Assembly (NCBI RefSeq): GCF_020171925.1
Contig: NZ_JAIVAR010000010.1
Location: 1-64,000, forward strand
Source: Rossellomorea aquimaris
Lineage (GTDB): Bacteria > Bacillota > Bacilli > Bacillales > Bacillaceae_B
DNA length: 64,000 nucleotides
Reading direction: 5' to 3'
The translations under genes and the position numbers were made by a program. The notes below the pieces were generated by a model. That model saw only the letters and a program-made list of their open reading frames with translations. It had not been told where the DNA came from and did no database searches. Shown piece after piece: positions 7,920 through 16,029 of the stretch. How positions within the stretch are numbered: position 1 is the stretch's first letter; the number at the start of each line of letters is the position of its first letter.

Positions 7920-9290
7920 TTATGAATGAACGGGTGTAAGCTTTTTGGCAGGATGAGTATCATCCAAGTGTTTCCGACCTCTGCCAAACATGTTTTCACG
8001 GAGGGTCGACCCTTCATATTCCGTCCGGTAAATCCCCCGCTTCTGCAGTTCAGGGACAACATGGTCGACAAACTCGGTGAATGTACCCGGTGAATACGTC
8101 TGGGCGATATTGAATCCGTCGGCGTCCCCTTCCTCAGCCCACCTCTCGATTTCATCCGCAATCTGCTCCGGAGTACCGATGAATTTGACCGTCCCATTTC
8201 CAAGGCCATGGTTCTTGATCGCTTCGCGGAGCGTCCACTGTTTATTCGGATCTTTGCCGTACATATCGAGATTCCCCTGCATGGCATCCGTTTCGATGTC
8301 CTCGATATACTGATCGGGGTCGAATTGTGAAAAGTCTATCCCTGTGTGACCAGATAAAAGGGAAGCGGTGCCTTCGTAGCTGACGTGGTTCGTAAGTTCA
8401 TCATACTTTGCGTAGGCTTCTTCCTCCGTTGAACCGATGATTGGCAGGATCATTGGGAAGATCAGCAGCTCCGCCGGATTTCTTCCCTGATCTTCAGCAC
8501 GTTTTCGGATATCCGATGTATACAGCTTCAATCCGTCGAGCGAGTGATTTTTTGTAAAGACTGCTTCTGCATGTTTAGCCGCGAAATCCCTTCCTTTCGG
8601 GGAAGATCCCGCCTGGAACAAAACAGGTGTACGCTGCGGGCTCGGCTCGACCAGATGGGGACCCGGCACACTGAAGAATTCACCTTCATGGTTGATGGAA
8701 TGCACTTTGTTAGGTTCCGCGAAGGTATCCTTCTCTTTGTCATAAACAACCGCATCACTTTCCCAGCTGTGTTCCCATAATTTATACACCACTTGGAGAA
8801 ACTCATCCGCACGGTCATATCGCAGTTCCTTCGGTAGCCTGCCCGCCAGTCCCAGATTGACAGCCTCGCTTTCGAGGTATGAAGTCACGACATTCCATGC
8901 AATCCTGCCATCGGTTAAATGGTCCAGGGTCGACAGCTGACGCGCCAGCGAATAAGGTTGTGCGTATGTCGTAGAAATGGTAGGCGCAAAACCGAGATGC
9001 TTCGTGACAGCCGCCATCGCAGAGATCGGGATGAGCGGATCGTGAGCAGGAAGCTGGACCGCTCCCCTGACCGCCGCATCATGACTGTTTTCATAAACAC
9101 TGTACGTTCCAAGCACATCCGCAATGAACATCGCATCAAATAGCCCTCGCTCCAGCGTCTGTGCCGTTTCAATCCAGTATGATAAGCGATTGTGCGAAGT
9201 ACCTTGGTCTTTTTCATGCTTCCACAAACCAGTTGAATGAGGGGAAGGCGAGTGTTGAATGAAACCGTTGAGATGAATTTGTTTTTTCAT
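7920..9290 (-). CDS. FMN-dependent luciferase-like monooxygenase, NtaA/SnaA/DszA type
   Basis: A 456-aa flavin monooxygenase of the bacterial luciferase superfamily, NtaA/SnaA/DszA branch, which also includes CmoJ (YtnJ) and dimethylsulfide monooxygenase DmoA. Visible family features are GLFDAMFIADVLG (about residues 50-62), the STLDHLTDGRIAWNVVTS block, PVLFQAGSSPKGRDFAAKHAEAVF split by the flavin phosphate site, IGTPEQIADEIERW and a C-terminal YRTEYEGSTLREN. These enzymes oxidise carbon-sulfur or carbon-nitrogen compounds with reduced FMN supplied by a separate reductase, and none is encoded nearby. It is the first gene after a SAM riboswitch, which points to sulfur scavenging. The substrate is unknown. 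Confidence 0.88.
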   Translation of the reverse strand: MKKQIHLNGFIQHSPSPHSTGLWKHEKDQGTSHNRLSYWIETAQTLERGLFDAMFIADVLGTYSVYENSHDAAVRGAVQLPAHDPLIPISAMAAVTKHLGFAPTISTTYAQPYSLARQLSTLDHLTDGRIAWNVVTSYLESEAVNLGLAGRLPKELRYDRADEFLQVVYKLWEHSWESDAVVYDKEKDTFAEPNKVHSINHEGEFFSVPGPHLVEPSPQRTPVLFQAGSSPKGRDFAAKHAEAVFTKNHSLDGLKLYTSDIRKRAEDQGRNPAELLIFPMILPIIGSTEEEAYAKYDELTNHVSYEGTASLLSGHTGIDFSQFDPDQYIEDIETDAMQGNLDMYGKDPNKQWTLREAIKNHGLGNGTVKFIGTPEQIADEIERWAEEGDADGFNIAQTYSPGTFTEFVDHVVPELQKRGIYRTEYEGSTLRENMFGRGRKHLDDTHPAKKLTPVHS

Positions 9291-9452
9291 GGGACAGGAC
9301 TCCTTTTTTAAACAGTTTGGTTGGCCGTGACTTGGAGTGATTGAGCGATTGTGTGATGGGAGTAGGTTTGGGTTGCTGTCAGTACGTATGATGTGATGGG
9401 AGTATTCTTATCGTTATACTCGGTTTAGTAGCAACAACTACCCAATCTTCAT

Positions 9453-9601
9453 TAAAAAAACCTCTCCCGATGAGGAAGAGGTTCATTTTCTATACCATCC
9501 TCTCATCTTTCAAGCATCTGCTTGCTGGAATTAGCACCTTGTTACAAGTAACGGTTGCTGCGGGATCACGGGACCAGGTTCCTCCCCCGACTCTTGATAA
9601 G
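9453..9601 (-). ncRNA. SAM riboswitch (S-box leader) with terminator
   Basis: On the minus strand the aptamer runs from CTTATC (9596-9601) to GATGAG (9502-9507), which pair as helix P1. Between them are the S-box landmarks AAGAG, GGGGGAGGAACCTGG, GCAACC and AAGGTGCTAATTCCAGC. The expression platform has a terminator (stem 9459-9465 with 9477-9483, then a T run) whose loop repeats CTCATC, so it can compete with P1. High SAM should stabilise P1 and allow termination; low SAM (methionine or sulfur shortage) should allow read-through into the monooxygenase and symporter genes. Confidence 0.93.
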
Positions 9602-9635
9602 GAATTATTCGATTTTGTTTGTGTGAATTTTCACT

Positions 9636-9664
9636 ATCATAACGGAGTCGGAATAGTCTGTCAA
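9636..9664 (-). promoter_or_regulatory. Sigma-A promoter of the S-box operon
   Basis: TTGACA (9659-9664), 17 bases, TATGAT (9636-9641) on the minus strand. The predicted transcript starts near 9629, just ahead of the S-box aptamer. Confidence 0.8.
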
Positions 9665-10044
9665 ATCATTATGTGAGTTGGAAGTGTGAGGATGGTCACG
9701 GAATTGGTTTAGAAGCGTTTTCCTTTATTCCGAGAGTTTTATTGTCAAATACCGGGGCTTCAATCTTAACTAAGAGATTCTCCTTTACTTATAAGGAATA
9801 ATGACCTATATTGGCTGGGAAAATCTAGTCATATATGATCTTTTTACTTTTTTACGGGGGATGAGCATTAGTGGAGTGTATCCACACTTAATCGAGCTGC
9901 AGAAAACAAATGATTGTAAAGAACGACGGCTGCATTCGAGATTTCGGGTCAGAATCACGATCTGACCAACTGCAGATGGTGGAATGGGCCGCCGAATGCT
10001 CATTTTTACGTGTAATGCCATAGTAAATTAAGAAGGAGTTGAGG
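9665..10044. other. Intergenic stretch between the S-box promoter and repeat copy B
   Basis: I see no gene or RNA in these 380 bases. There is a short palindrome TCATATATGA around 9830 without clear context. The few open frames are short and lack ribosome sites. Confidence 0.5.
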
Positions 10045-10172
10045 GAATCTTTTAGTTTTGCTGTAAAATCTTCGAGTTTTAAACGATAATCTTTTACTTT
10101 TGACCAATAATCTTTTAGTTTCACACTTTTATCTTTCGATTTTCAGGATTATTCCGTCACTTGGGAAAATAA
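10045..10172. repeat. 21-bp tandem repeat element, copy B
   Basis: Five units start at 10045, 10066, 10087, 10108 and 10129, exactly 21 bp apart. They have the TAATCTTT-type core seen in copy A at 6022-6150, the same unit order (the second unit of both begins ATCTTCGAGTTT) and the same right-hand flank CACTTGGGAAAATAAGG. Both copies have the same orientation. Confidence 0.85.
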
Positions 10173-10245
10173 GGATATAACCCACGCTATCAGCCACTCA
10201 AAATGCCATCCCTTGCAGTAACAAGGCCCCATTCTTAAAGAAACG

Positions 10246-10325
10246 AAAGTGCGGACCACACGACCTAAGTGGGGAACTCTGAATTTAAGTGCGAAACCCC
10301 AAATATAAGTGCGCACTACCGCATC
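10246..10325. repeat. 20-bp tandem repeat with TAAGTGCG core, four units
   Basis: Units start at 10246, 10266, 10286 and 10306. Each begins with AAAGTGCG, TAAGTGGG or TAAGTGCG and then has 12 unrelated bases. The period is exactly 20 bp. The core is unrelated to the neighbouring 21-bp family, but the design is the same: a conserved 8-mer plus a variable remainder of fixed length. Confidence 0.7.
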
Positions 10326-10362
10326 CTCATCAAATGCCCAATCCCCTATACACTCACCCAAA

Positions 10363-10399
10363 TAAAAAAGACCCCCAACCAAAATGGTTGAGAGTCTTT
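10363..10399 (-). terminator. Terminator of the rplM-rpsI operon
   Basis: On the minus strand AAAGACTCTCAACC pairs with GGTTGGGGGTCTTT and is followed by a T run. It lies 12 bases after the rpsI stop. Confidence 0.88.
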
Positions 10400-10410
10400 G
10401 TAAGCAGTAA

Positions 10411-10803
10411 TTAACGCTTAGAGAATTGTGGTGCACGACGAGCGCCTTTAAGACCGTATTTTTTACGTTCTTTCATACGAGCGTCACGAGTTAACAATCC
10501 AGCGCGTTTTAGAGTACCGCGGTACTCAGGATCAGCTTGAAGTAAAGCACGAGCGATACCGTGACGGATCGCACCAGCTTGACCAGCGTAACCTCCACCG
10601 TGTACGTTTACTAAAACGTCATAGTTACCAAGAGTTTCAGTTGCAACTAGTGGTTGCTTGATTACTTCTCTTAGTGCTGCGAATGGGATATATACTTCTA
10701 CTTCACGATCATTGATAACAATGTTACCGTTACCTGGTACTAAACGTACGCGAGCTACTGAGCTCTTACGACGACCAGTTCCGTAATATTGAACTTGAGC
10801 CAA
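10411..10803 (-). CDS. rpsI: 30S ribosomal protein S9 (uS9)
   Basis: A 130-aa protein of the small-subunit head whose C-terminal tail reaches the P-site tRNA. The sequence starts [20 protein letters not shown] and ends in the conserved basic tail [11 protein letters not shown], whose last arginine contacts tRNA. It follows rplM by 22 bases, as in nearly all bacteria, and shares its promoter and leader. Length is normal for Bacillus. Confidence 0.98.
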   Translation of the reverse strand: MAQVQYYGTGRRKSSVARVRLVPGNGNIVINDREVEVYIPFAALREVIKQPLVATETLGNYDVLVNVHGGGYAGQAGAIRHGIARALLQADPEYRGTLKRAGLLTRDARMKERKKYGLKGARRAPQFSKR

Positions 10804-10825
10804 GATAATAACCTCCTCTTTTTAA

Positions 10826-11263
10826 TTATCCACGAAGTTCGTAAACTTCTGGTTGTTGTGCTTGGTGTGGATGCTCAGATCCAGAGTATACATGTAGTTT
10901 CTTGATCATTTGACGACCTAGAGAACCTTTTGGAAGCATACCTTTAATAGTAAGCTCTAACATTTTCTCTGAATAGTTTGTACGCATTTCTAATGCAGTA
11001 CGTTGCTTCAAACCACCAGGGTGGTTACTGTGACGGTAGTAGATCTTATCAGTAAGCTTTTTACCAGTCAATTCGATTTTTGAAGCATTAAGAATGATTA
11101 CGTGATCACCAGTGTCAACATGTGGTGTGAAAGTTGGTTTGTGTTTACCGCGTAGAACTGAAGCTACTTCACTAGCCAGACGACCAAGAGTCTTGCCTTC
11201 AGCATCTACAACGTACCATTTACGATCGATTTCGTTGGCTTTTGCCATATACGTAGTACGCAT
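10826..11263 (-). CDS. rplM: 50S ribosomal protein L13 (uL13)
   Basis: A 145-aa early-assembly protein of the large subunit. The N terminus [16 protein letters not shown] and the motif [17 protein letters not shown] are diagnostic. The start at 11263 follows TAGGAGG. It is preceded by a strong sigma-A promoter and a leader of about 90 bases resembling the L13 autoregulatory leader of Bacillus, so L13 probably controls its own operon with rpsI. Confidence 0.98.
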   Translation of the reverse strand: MRTTYMAKANEIDRKWYVVDAEGKTLGRLASEVASVLRGKHKPTFTPHVDTGDHVIILNASKIELTGKKLTDKIYYRHSNHPGGLKQRTALEMRTNYSEKMLELTIKGMLPKGSLGRQMIKKLHVYSGSEHPHQAQQPEVYELRG

Positions 11264-11274
11264 GAGTTTACCTC

Positions 11275-11352
11275 CTATTAAATGAATCCGTAGTATTTAT
11301 TTTCTAATCACAATAAGTTTCCGGGGCTTATCGTGGGGTTAATAACATACCA
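11275..11352 (-). ncRNA. Probable L13 ribosomal protein leader
   Basis: Between the rplM promoter and start codon the minus strand contains AACCCCACGATAAGCCCCGG and the paired blocks AATAAGTTTCCGGGGCTTAT, which can fold back on each other. I recall this arrangement from the rplM leader of Bacillus, where the RNA is thought to bind L13. Secondary structure was judged by eye only. Confidence 0.6.
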
Positions 11353-11358
11353 TATGCT

Positions 11359-11387
11359 ATATTATCTTGTTCCCAGATGATTGTCAA
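11359..11387 (-). promoter_or_regulatory. Sigma-A promoter of rplM-rpsI
   Basis: TTGACA (11382-11387), 17 bases, TAATAT (11359-11364) on the minus strand. It separates rplM-rpsI from truA and the ecf genes. The 170 bases from 11388 to truA hold no gene that I can see. Confidence 0.85.
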
Positions 11388-11565
11388 GGGGATGTTACAC
11401 CTGGATTAGTTGTTTTAGCAGAAAAATAATTTTCCATCTTAAAATCTCTCGTTAACACTTGTGCCGGATTCCGTGCAAAACATCATGTTCCGGAGGCGAG
11501 GGCAGCGTGCATTTCTCGCAGATACCTTCGTCGTACACTTCAATCCATCAAGCCACGGCAACTTC

Positions 11566-12312
11566 CTATCGATCCCCATACTCCACCTTCCAAAGATACA
11601 ACCCATGCGGCGGAGCGGTCTTCCCTGCCCGGTTTCGATCCTTTGCCTGAAGGATCTCCTTCATGTCCTCACTTCGTAGATTCCCCGAACCTACCTCGAG
11701 AAGGGTGCCGACAAGGATCCTCACCATGTTGTAGAGAAATCCATTCCCGATAAAGGAGAAGATGATCTCGCCTTCTTGTTCGGTAATGGTGATACGGTCT
11801 AAATTCCTTACTTTGTCTTCCACTTCCGTTTTGGCAGAGCAAAAGCTGGTAAAATCATGCTCCCCCATTAAATCCTGCGCCGCCTTTTTCATCTCGTCTA
11901 CCGAGATCGCAAATGGATAGTGGAGGGCAAAGTCACGTTGGAAGGGGCTGCGGGAAGGAGCCGTATAGACCCTGTACCGGTATTCCTTCCTCTCCACTGA
12001 AAATCTGGCATGAAAGTCATCTGATACATATTCAGCATTCTTGATGACCACTTCGTCTGGGAGACGCGTGTTCAGGACGACTGGCCACTTTTCCTCAGGA
12101 ATGGAAAGCGGGGTGTCAAAGTGGAACACTTGCCCTTCTGCATGGACGCCTGCATCGGTCCGGCCCGAAGCGGTGACACGTATGCGCTCTCCCTTGTGGA
12201 TGCTACCGAGCGTCTCCTCAAGGAGTCCCTGGACCGTCCGTTGCCCCGGCTGTACCTGATACCCGCTGAAATGGGTGCCATCATAGGAAATCGTACATTT
12301 TACACGTTTCAT
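11566..12312 (-). CDS. truA: tRNA pseudouridine(38-40) synthase TruA
   Basis: A 248-aa pseudouridine synthase that modifies uridines 38-40 in the anticodon arm of tRNAs. The catalytic aspartate is D53 in the motif RTDAGVHA, and the N-terminal KCTISYDGTHFSGYQ is typical. It follows ecfT by 13 bases and is probably the last gene of the ecfA1-ecfA2-ecfT-truA unit. No clear terminator follows it. Length agrees with B. subtilis TruA (YbaH). Confidence 0.96.
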   Translation of the reverse strand: MKRVKCTISYDGTHFSGYQVQPGQRTVQGLLEETLGSIHKGERIRVTASGRTDAGVHAEGQVFHFDTPLSIPEEKWPVVLNTRLPDEVVIKNAEYVSDDFHARFSVERKEYRYRVYTAPSRSPFQRDFALHYPFAISVDEMKKAAQDLMGEHDFTSFCSAKTEVEDKVRNLDRITITEQEGEIIFSFIGNGFLYNMVRILVGTLLEVGSGNLRSEDMKEILQAKDRNRAGKTAPPHGLYLWKVEYGDR

Positions 12313-12325
12313 CGGTTCACTCCCC

Positions 12326-13123
12326 TTATCCTCTGAAGAATAGCAATAAAGCGGTCAGGATGCACAGTACAGCCAGTGCGCCTGTATCTCTCTTATGCCA
12401 GGAAAGAAGCCTGTACTTCGTTCTTCCTTCGCCGCCTCTGTAGCCCCGTGCTTCCATGGCGGTGGCCAGGTCCTCCGCACGCTTGAATGCTGATACAAAC
12501 AATGGGATAAGCAAAGGAATGATCGCTTTGATCCGGTCTTTGATCGGACCCGAGGAGAACTCGGCTCCCCTTGCGACCTGTGCTTTCATGATCTTATCCG
12601 TTTCCTCCATCAATGTCGGGATGAACCTGAGGGAGATCGACATCATCAAGGCAAGCTCATGGACGGGGAATTTTACCTTCCGCAACGGATTCAATAATGT
12701 TTCCAGCCCATCAGTGATCGTGATCGGAGACGTCGTGAGCGTCAATAATGAAGTGATCAAGATCAGGTAAAAGAAGCGAAGGGAGATGAAGATCCCTTGA
12801 CGCAATCCTTCTTCATGGACTTTCAGGAATCCAAGATCAAGGATGACCCCGCCTTCCTTCGTAAAGAACACATGAAGGAAAAATGTAAACAGGATCAGCC
12901 ATAGAATCGGCTTTAGTCCTCCGATGATAAAACGGATGGACAGATTCGAGAATATGAGTGCAGTAAGCGTGAATGCCCCTAATATGGCATAAGTGATCGC
13001 ATTATTGGCTAAGAATACGACGCAAATGAAACCGAAAATAAAAAGAAGCTTCGACCTTGGATCCATGCTGTGAAGGATGGAATTTGACGGTACGTACCGG
13101 CCGAATATCATTTTTTCCATCAT
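12326..13123 (-). CDS. ecfT: ECF transporter transmembrane protein EcfT
   Basis: A 265-aa membrane protein with about five to six transmembrane helices, the scaffold of the energy-coupling factor module. The two cytoplasmic coupling helices carry the family's Ala-Arg-Gly signatures, here MKAQVARGAEF (about residue 182) and ATAMEARGYRGG (about residue 220). It joins the ATPases EcfA1 and EcfA2 to exchangeable substrate-binding S components encoded elsewhere, for vitamins such as riboflavin, thiamine and biotin. The start overlaps the ecfA2 stop by four bases. Confidence 0.96.
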   Translation of the reverse strand: MMEKMIFGRYVPSNSILHSMDPRSKLLFIFGFICVVFLANNAITYAILGAFTLTALIFSNLSIRFIIGGLKPILWLILFTFFLHVFFTKEGGVILDLGFLKVHEEGLRQGIFISLRFFYLILITSLLTLTTSPITITDGLETLLNPLRKVKFPVHELALMMSISLRFIPTLMEETDKIMKAQVARGAEFSSGPIKDRIKAIIPLLIPLFVSAFKRAEDLATAMEARGYRGGEGRTKYRLLSWHKRDTGALAVLCILTALLLFFRG

Positions 13124-13989
13124 CGGGAAGCACCTCCCTCTTCAAAGGAGTGGATGGCTTCTACGAGTTCTTCAATCGTCAAACAGGTGACACCAAGCTT
13201 CCTTCCGATTCTCTCTTCAAGCATGAATTGGAAGCGGACCACATCCGGTACGTCGAGACCCATTTCGAATAATTCCTCGGGGTTTGAGAAAATGGCTTGT
13301 GGTGACCCTTTTCTCTTCAGGCGCCCCTTCTGCATGATGACGATCTCATCAGCATAATGGGCGGCATCCTCCATGCTGTGTGTAACAAGGATCGTCGTGA
13401 GCCCTTTCTCTTTATGAAGATCGTAAAACATATCCATGATTTCACGCTGTCCGCGTGGATCAAGACCTGCTGTCGGCTCGTCCAATACGATGACTTCAGG
13501 ATCCATGGCAAGGACACCCGCGATGGCGACCCTTCTCATTTGACCACCAGAGAGATCGAATGGGGATTTGTCGAGGATTTCCTCCGATAACCCAACCTTC
13601 ACAATCAGTTCCTTCGCTCGTTCCTTCGCTACTTCTTCCGGTACCCCGAAATTCATCGGTCCATAGCAAATATCCTTCAGGACGGTTTCCTCGAACAGCT
13701 GATGTTCAGGGAATTGAAAGACAATGCCGACTTTTTGCCTGATCGGCTTTAGGCTCTTCAGCTTTTTATCGGGCGTGATTTCAACGTCCCCTACATTCAC
13801 CTGACCGGAAGTCGGCTTGAGTAAGGCATTAAGATGCTGAAGCAGCGTCGACTTTCCGGATCCTGTATGTCCGATCACGGCCAGGAATTGACCGGACGGG
13901 ATGCGGAGATTGATATCATCAAGGGCCAATTTTTCAAATGGGGTTTTATAAGAATAACGATATTCTACTTGTTGAAATGAGATTTGCAT
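13120..13989 (-). CDS. ecfA2: ECF transporter ATPase EcfA2
   Basis: A 289-aa ABC ATPase. It has Walker A GHTGSGKS (about residues 39-46), Q-loop FQFPEHQLFE, signature DLSGGQMRRVAIAG, Walker B VIVLDEPTAGLD and the H-loop histidine in ILVTHSMEDA. It pairs with EcfA1 to power the shared vitamin-uptake module. The start lies inside the 3' end of ecfA1 (25-base overlap) and its end overlaps ecfT, so the three are translationally coupled. Confidence 0.96.
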   Translation of the reverse strand: MQISFQQVEYRYSYKTPFEKLALDDINLRIPSGQFLAVIGHTGSGKSTLLQHLNALLKPTSGQVNVGDVEITPDKKLKSLKPIRQKVGIVFQFPEHQLFEETVLKDICYGPMNFGVPEEVAKERAKELIVKVGLSEEILDKSPFDLSGGQMRRVAIAGVLAMDPEVIVLDEPTAGLDPRGQREIMDMFYDLHKEKGLTTILVTHSMEDAAHYADEIVIMQKGRLKRKGSPQAIFSNPEELFEMGLDVPDVVRFQFMLEERIGRKLGVTCLTIEELVEAIHSFEEGGASR

Positions 13990-14801
13990 AACTCGTCCAC
14001 CAACTCTTCTTCTGTAAAATATGTTCCGGGTAACGATATACCCGCATTCTTCAATGCACCTGAAACCTTGACGGTAAAAGGTGAATCGAGCCCCAATCGC
14101 TTCAATTCGTCCTCGAGGAGAAAGATCTCTTCCGGTGTTCCCTCTTTATAGACCTGTCCTCTGTTCAGCACAATGATTCGGTCAGCCTTAGCTGCTTCTT
14201 CAAGATCATGGGTAATCGATATTACCGTCAGATTCTCTTTCTCTTTAAGATCCCTGACCGTTTCCAGAACCTCTTTCTTTCCTTTCGGATCAAGCATCGA
14301 TGTGGACTCATCCAGGATGATGATATCCGGCTGCAATGCCACCACCCCTGCAATGGCCACGCGCTGCTTCTGTCCACCTGACAAATGGTGTGGCTCTTGA
14401 TCAAGAAAATCTTCCATATGGACTCGCTTTAGAGCGTCAGTCACTCGTTGTACCATTGCATCATGAGGGACTCCATGGTTTTCTAACCCAAAAGCCACAT
14501 CATCTTCGACTGTAGCGCCGACGAACTGATTATCGGGATTCTGAAAAACCATCCCTATTTTCGACCTGATCTCCCAGATTGTTTCTTCCTTCAGTGGAAC
14601 CCCGTCCACTGTGACGTCTCCCTTTTCCGGAAAATGAAGCCCATTCAGCATCTTCGCAAGCGTCGATTTACCGGAACCATTATGTCCGACAATCGCAAGC
14701 CACTCACCCTGCTCAACATGAAGACTGATCCCTTCAAGGGCGTATCGACCCTGATCCGGATAACGGAAATATACATCTTTGACACGAATCATCTCTCGCA
14801 C
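13965..14801 (-). CDS. ecfA1: ECF transporter ATPase EcfA1
   Basis: A 278-aa ABC ATPase. It has Walker A GHNGSGKS, Q-loop FQNPDNQFVG, signature HLSGGQKQRVAIAG and Walker B IIILDESTSMLD; the Ser in place of Pro after DE is typical of EcfA1. The C-terminal part is the EcfA dimerisation extension. I chose the GTG start at 14801 because AGAGGAGGT lies seven bases upstream; the ATG at 14792 is too far from it and the ATG at 14828 precedes it. It is first in the ecf-truA unit. The upstream gap has a good TATAAT -10 near 14950 but a weak -35. Confidence 0.94.
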   Translation of the reverse strand: MREMIRVKDVYFRYPDQGRYALEGISLHVEQGEWLAIVGHNGSGKSTLAKMLNGLHFPEKGDVTVDGVPLKEETIWEIRSKIGMVFQNPDNQFVGATVEDDVAFGLENHGVPHDAMVQRVTDALKRVHMEDFLDQEPHHLSGGQKQRVAIAGVVALQPDIIILDESTSMLDPKGKKEVLETVRDLKEKENLTVISITHDLEEAAKADRIIVLNRGQVYKEGTPEEIFLLEDELKRLGLDSPFTVKVSGALKNAGISLPGTYFTEEELVDELCKSHFNK

Positions 14802-15092
14802 AACACAAACCTCCTCTATGCTCATCAATACTCAGCTGAACATCTCTCAACTCTTATGCTAGACCTTCAAATGATAAAATTCTGTGTATGTTGATCGTTC
14901 CTTTTCACTGTAGACATTTGGTTTCCGCTTCAATCCACTCTTGAACTATTATAATTCCAATGCTCTTATTGAAACAGAAAGTGTGATTAATTTTTCAGTG
15001 TAGTAAAGCGAAAAGTAAGTCATTTAACATGTTGGTCAATAACAACTTGTTTATCGAATGATGAATTTACTTCTTCATTCGATTCGTTACAG
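14802..15092. other. Leader and intergenic region upstream of ecfA1
   Basis: This A/T-rich gap holds a candidate -10 TATAAT near 14950 on the minus strand without a convincing -35. I see no gene and no riboswitch motif. Confidence 0.4.
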
Positions 15093-15336
15093 CTATTGAT
15101 TGGAGTGGAAGGCGAAGACTCCTGCGGGAAAAGTAGCGTATTCGAAAAGCGGAAGGGCTTTGAAGAGAAGCGTGTGGCATTAGACGAATCGGCCTGGAAG
15201 ATGTTCTTTGCCTTCTTCTTGGTCGGTTTGGCTTATGACATGTGCTTCTAAGCCCTGCAGCTAGACAGCTCCACTCCACGTCAAGGGGGGTCATCGGCCG
15301 CATGCGGAAAGCGAAGCCTTCCACGGAAATCAATAG
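15093..15336. repeat. Composite intergenic repeat with inverted ends, copy 1
   Basis: The left end CTATTGATTGGAGTGGAAGG and the right end CTTCCACGGAAATCAATAG form an imperfect terminal inverted repeat. Inside the left end is GACTCCTGCGGGAAAAGT, inside the right end GCGGAAAGCGAAG. The same end modules occur in opposite orientation at 56130-56251. The centre (about 15136-15300) differs from that copy and seems to have been replaced. It encodes no credible protein. This is a repeat type I have seen in Bacillus intergenic regions; no transposase is present. Confidence 0.75.
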
Positions 15337-15558
15337 CGGTATTCAAAATGTATAATAGCCCTATATCATAAATAAATAATAGCAAAAATCCATATAAATA
15401 AAAAAAAGCCTGCACCCCGACCAAAGAAAAGAGAGTCTTTTCTTGTTCATCCATTGAACAGCTTCTATTGAAATAGAAGTTGGAAGGGGCGCACGAGCTA
15501 GACGAGACAGCTGCGCTGCTCATCGTAACGCTCTGCTTTTCATCACATGCACTTATAC
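15337..15558. other. Intergenic stretch next to copy 1 of the composite repeat
   Basis: It contains an inverted repeat AAGAAAAGA/TCTTTTCTT near 15425-15445 and a T-rich tract on the minus strand, possibly a decayed terminator. An 80-codon open frame crosses it but runs on into the repeat and lacks a ribosome site, so I do not call a gene. Confidence 0.45.
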
Positions 15559-15601
15559 AAAAAGGGCAAAGAAGCAGTTAAGGAATAACTGTCCCGCCCT
15601 T
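15559..15601 (-). terminator. Terminator after rplQ
   Basis: On the minus strand AAGGGC (15596-15601) and GCCCTT (15562-15567) enclose an inner CAGTTA/TAACTG stem, followed by TTTTTGTAT. It ends the long S10-spc-alpha transcript. Confidence 0.85.
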
Positions 15602-15622
15602 AATGTTAGTAGTCACGAATTA

Positions 15623-16009
<387 letters not shown>

Positions 16010-16029
16010 CTATCTATCTAAAATGATTA

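Noticed and set aside
9470-9676. 68-codon plus-strand frame
   Set aside because: It lies antisense on the SAM riboswitch, whose conserved RNA features explain the sequence.
9888-10124. 78-codon minus-strand frame with KDYxxKx heptads, resembling a coiled coil
   Set aside because: The heptad is a by-product of the 21-bp DNA period. The frame starts inside the repeat and has no ribosome site. Copy A is not open in the same way.
15281-15523. 80-codon minus-strand frame with a hydrophobic segment
   Set aside because: It overlaps the composite repeat and has no ribosome site; similar frames arise from this kind of repeat.
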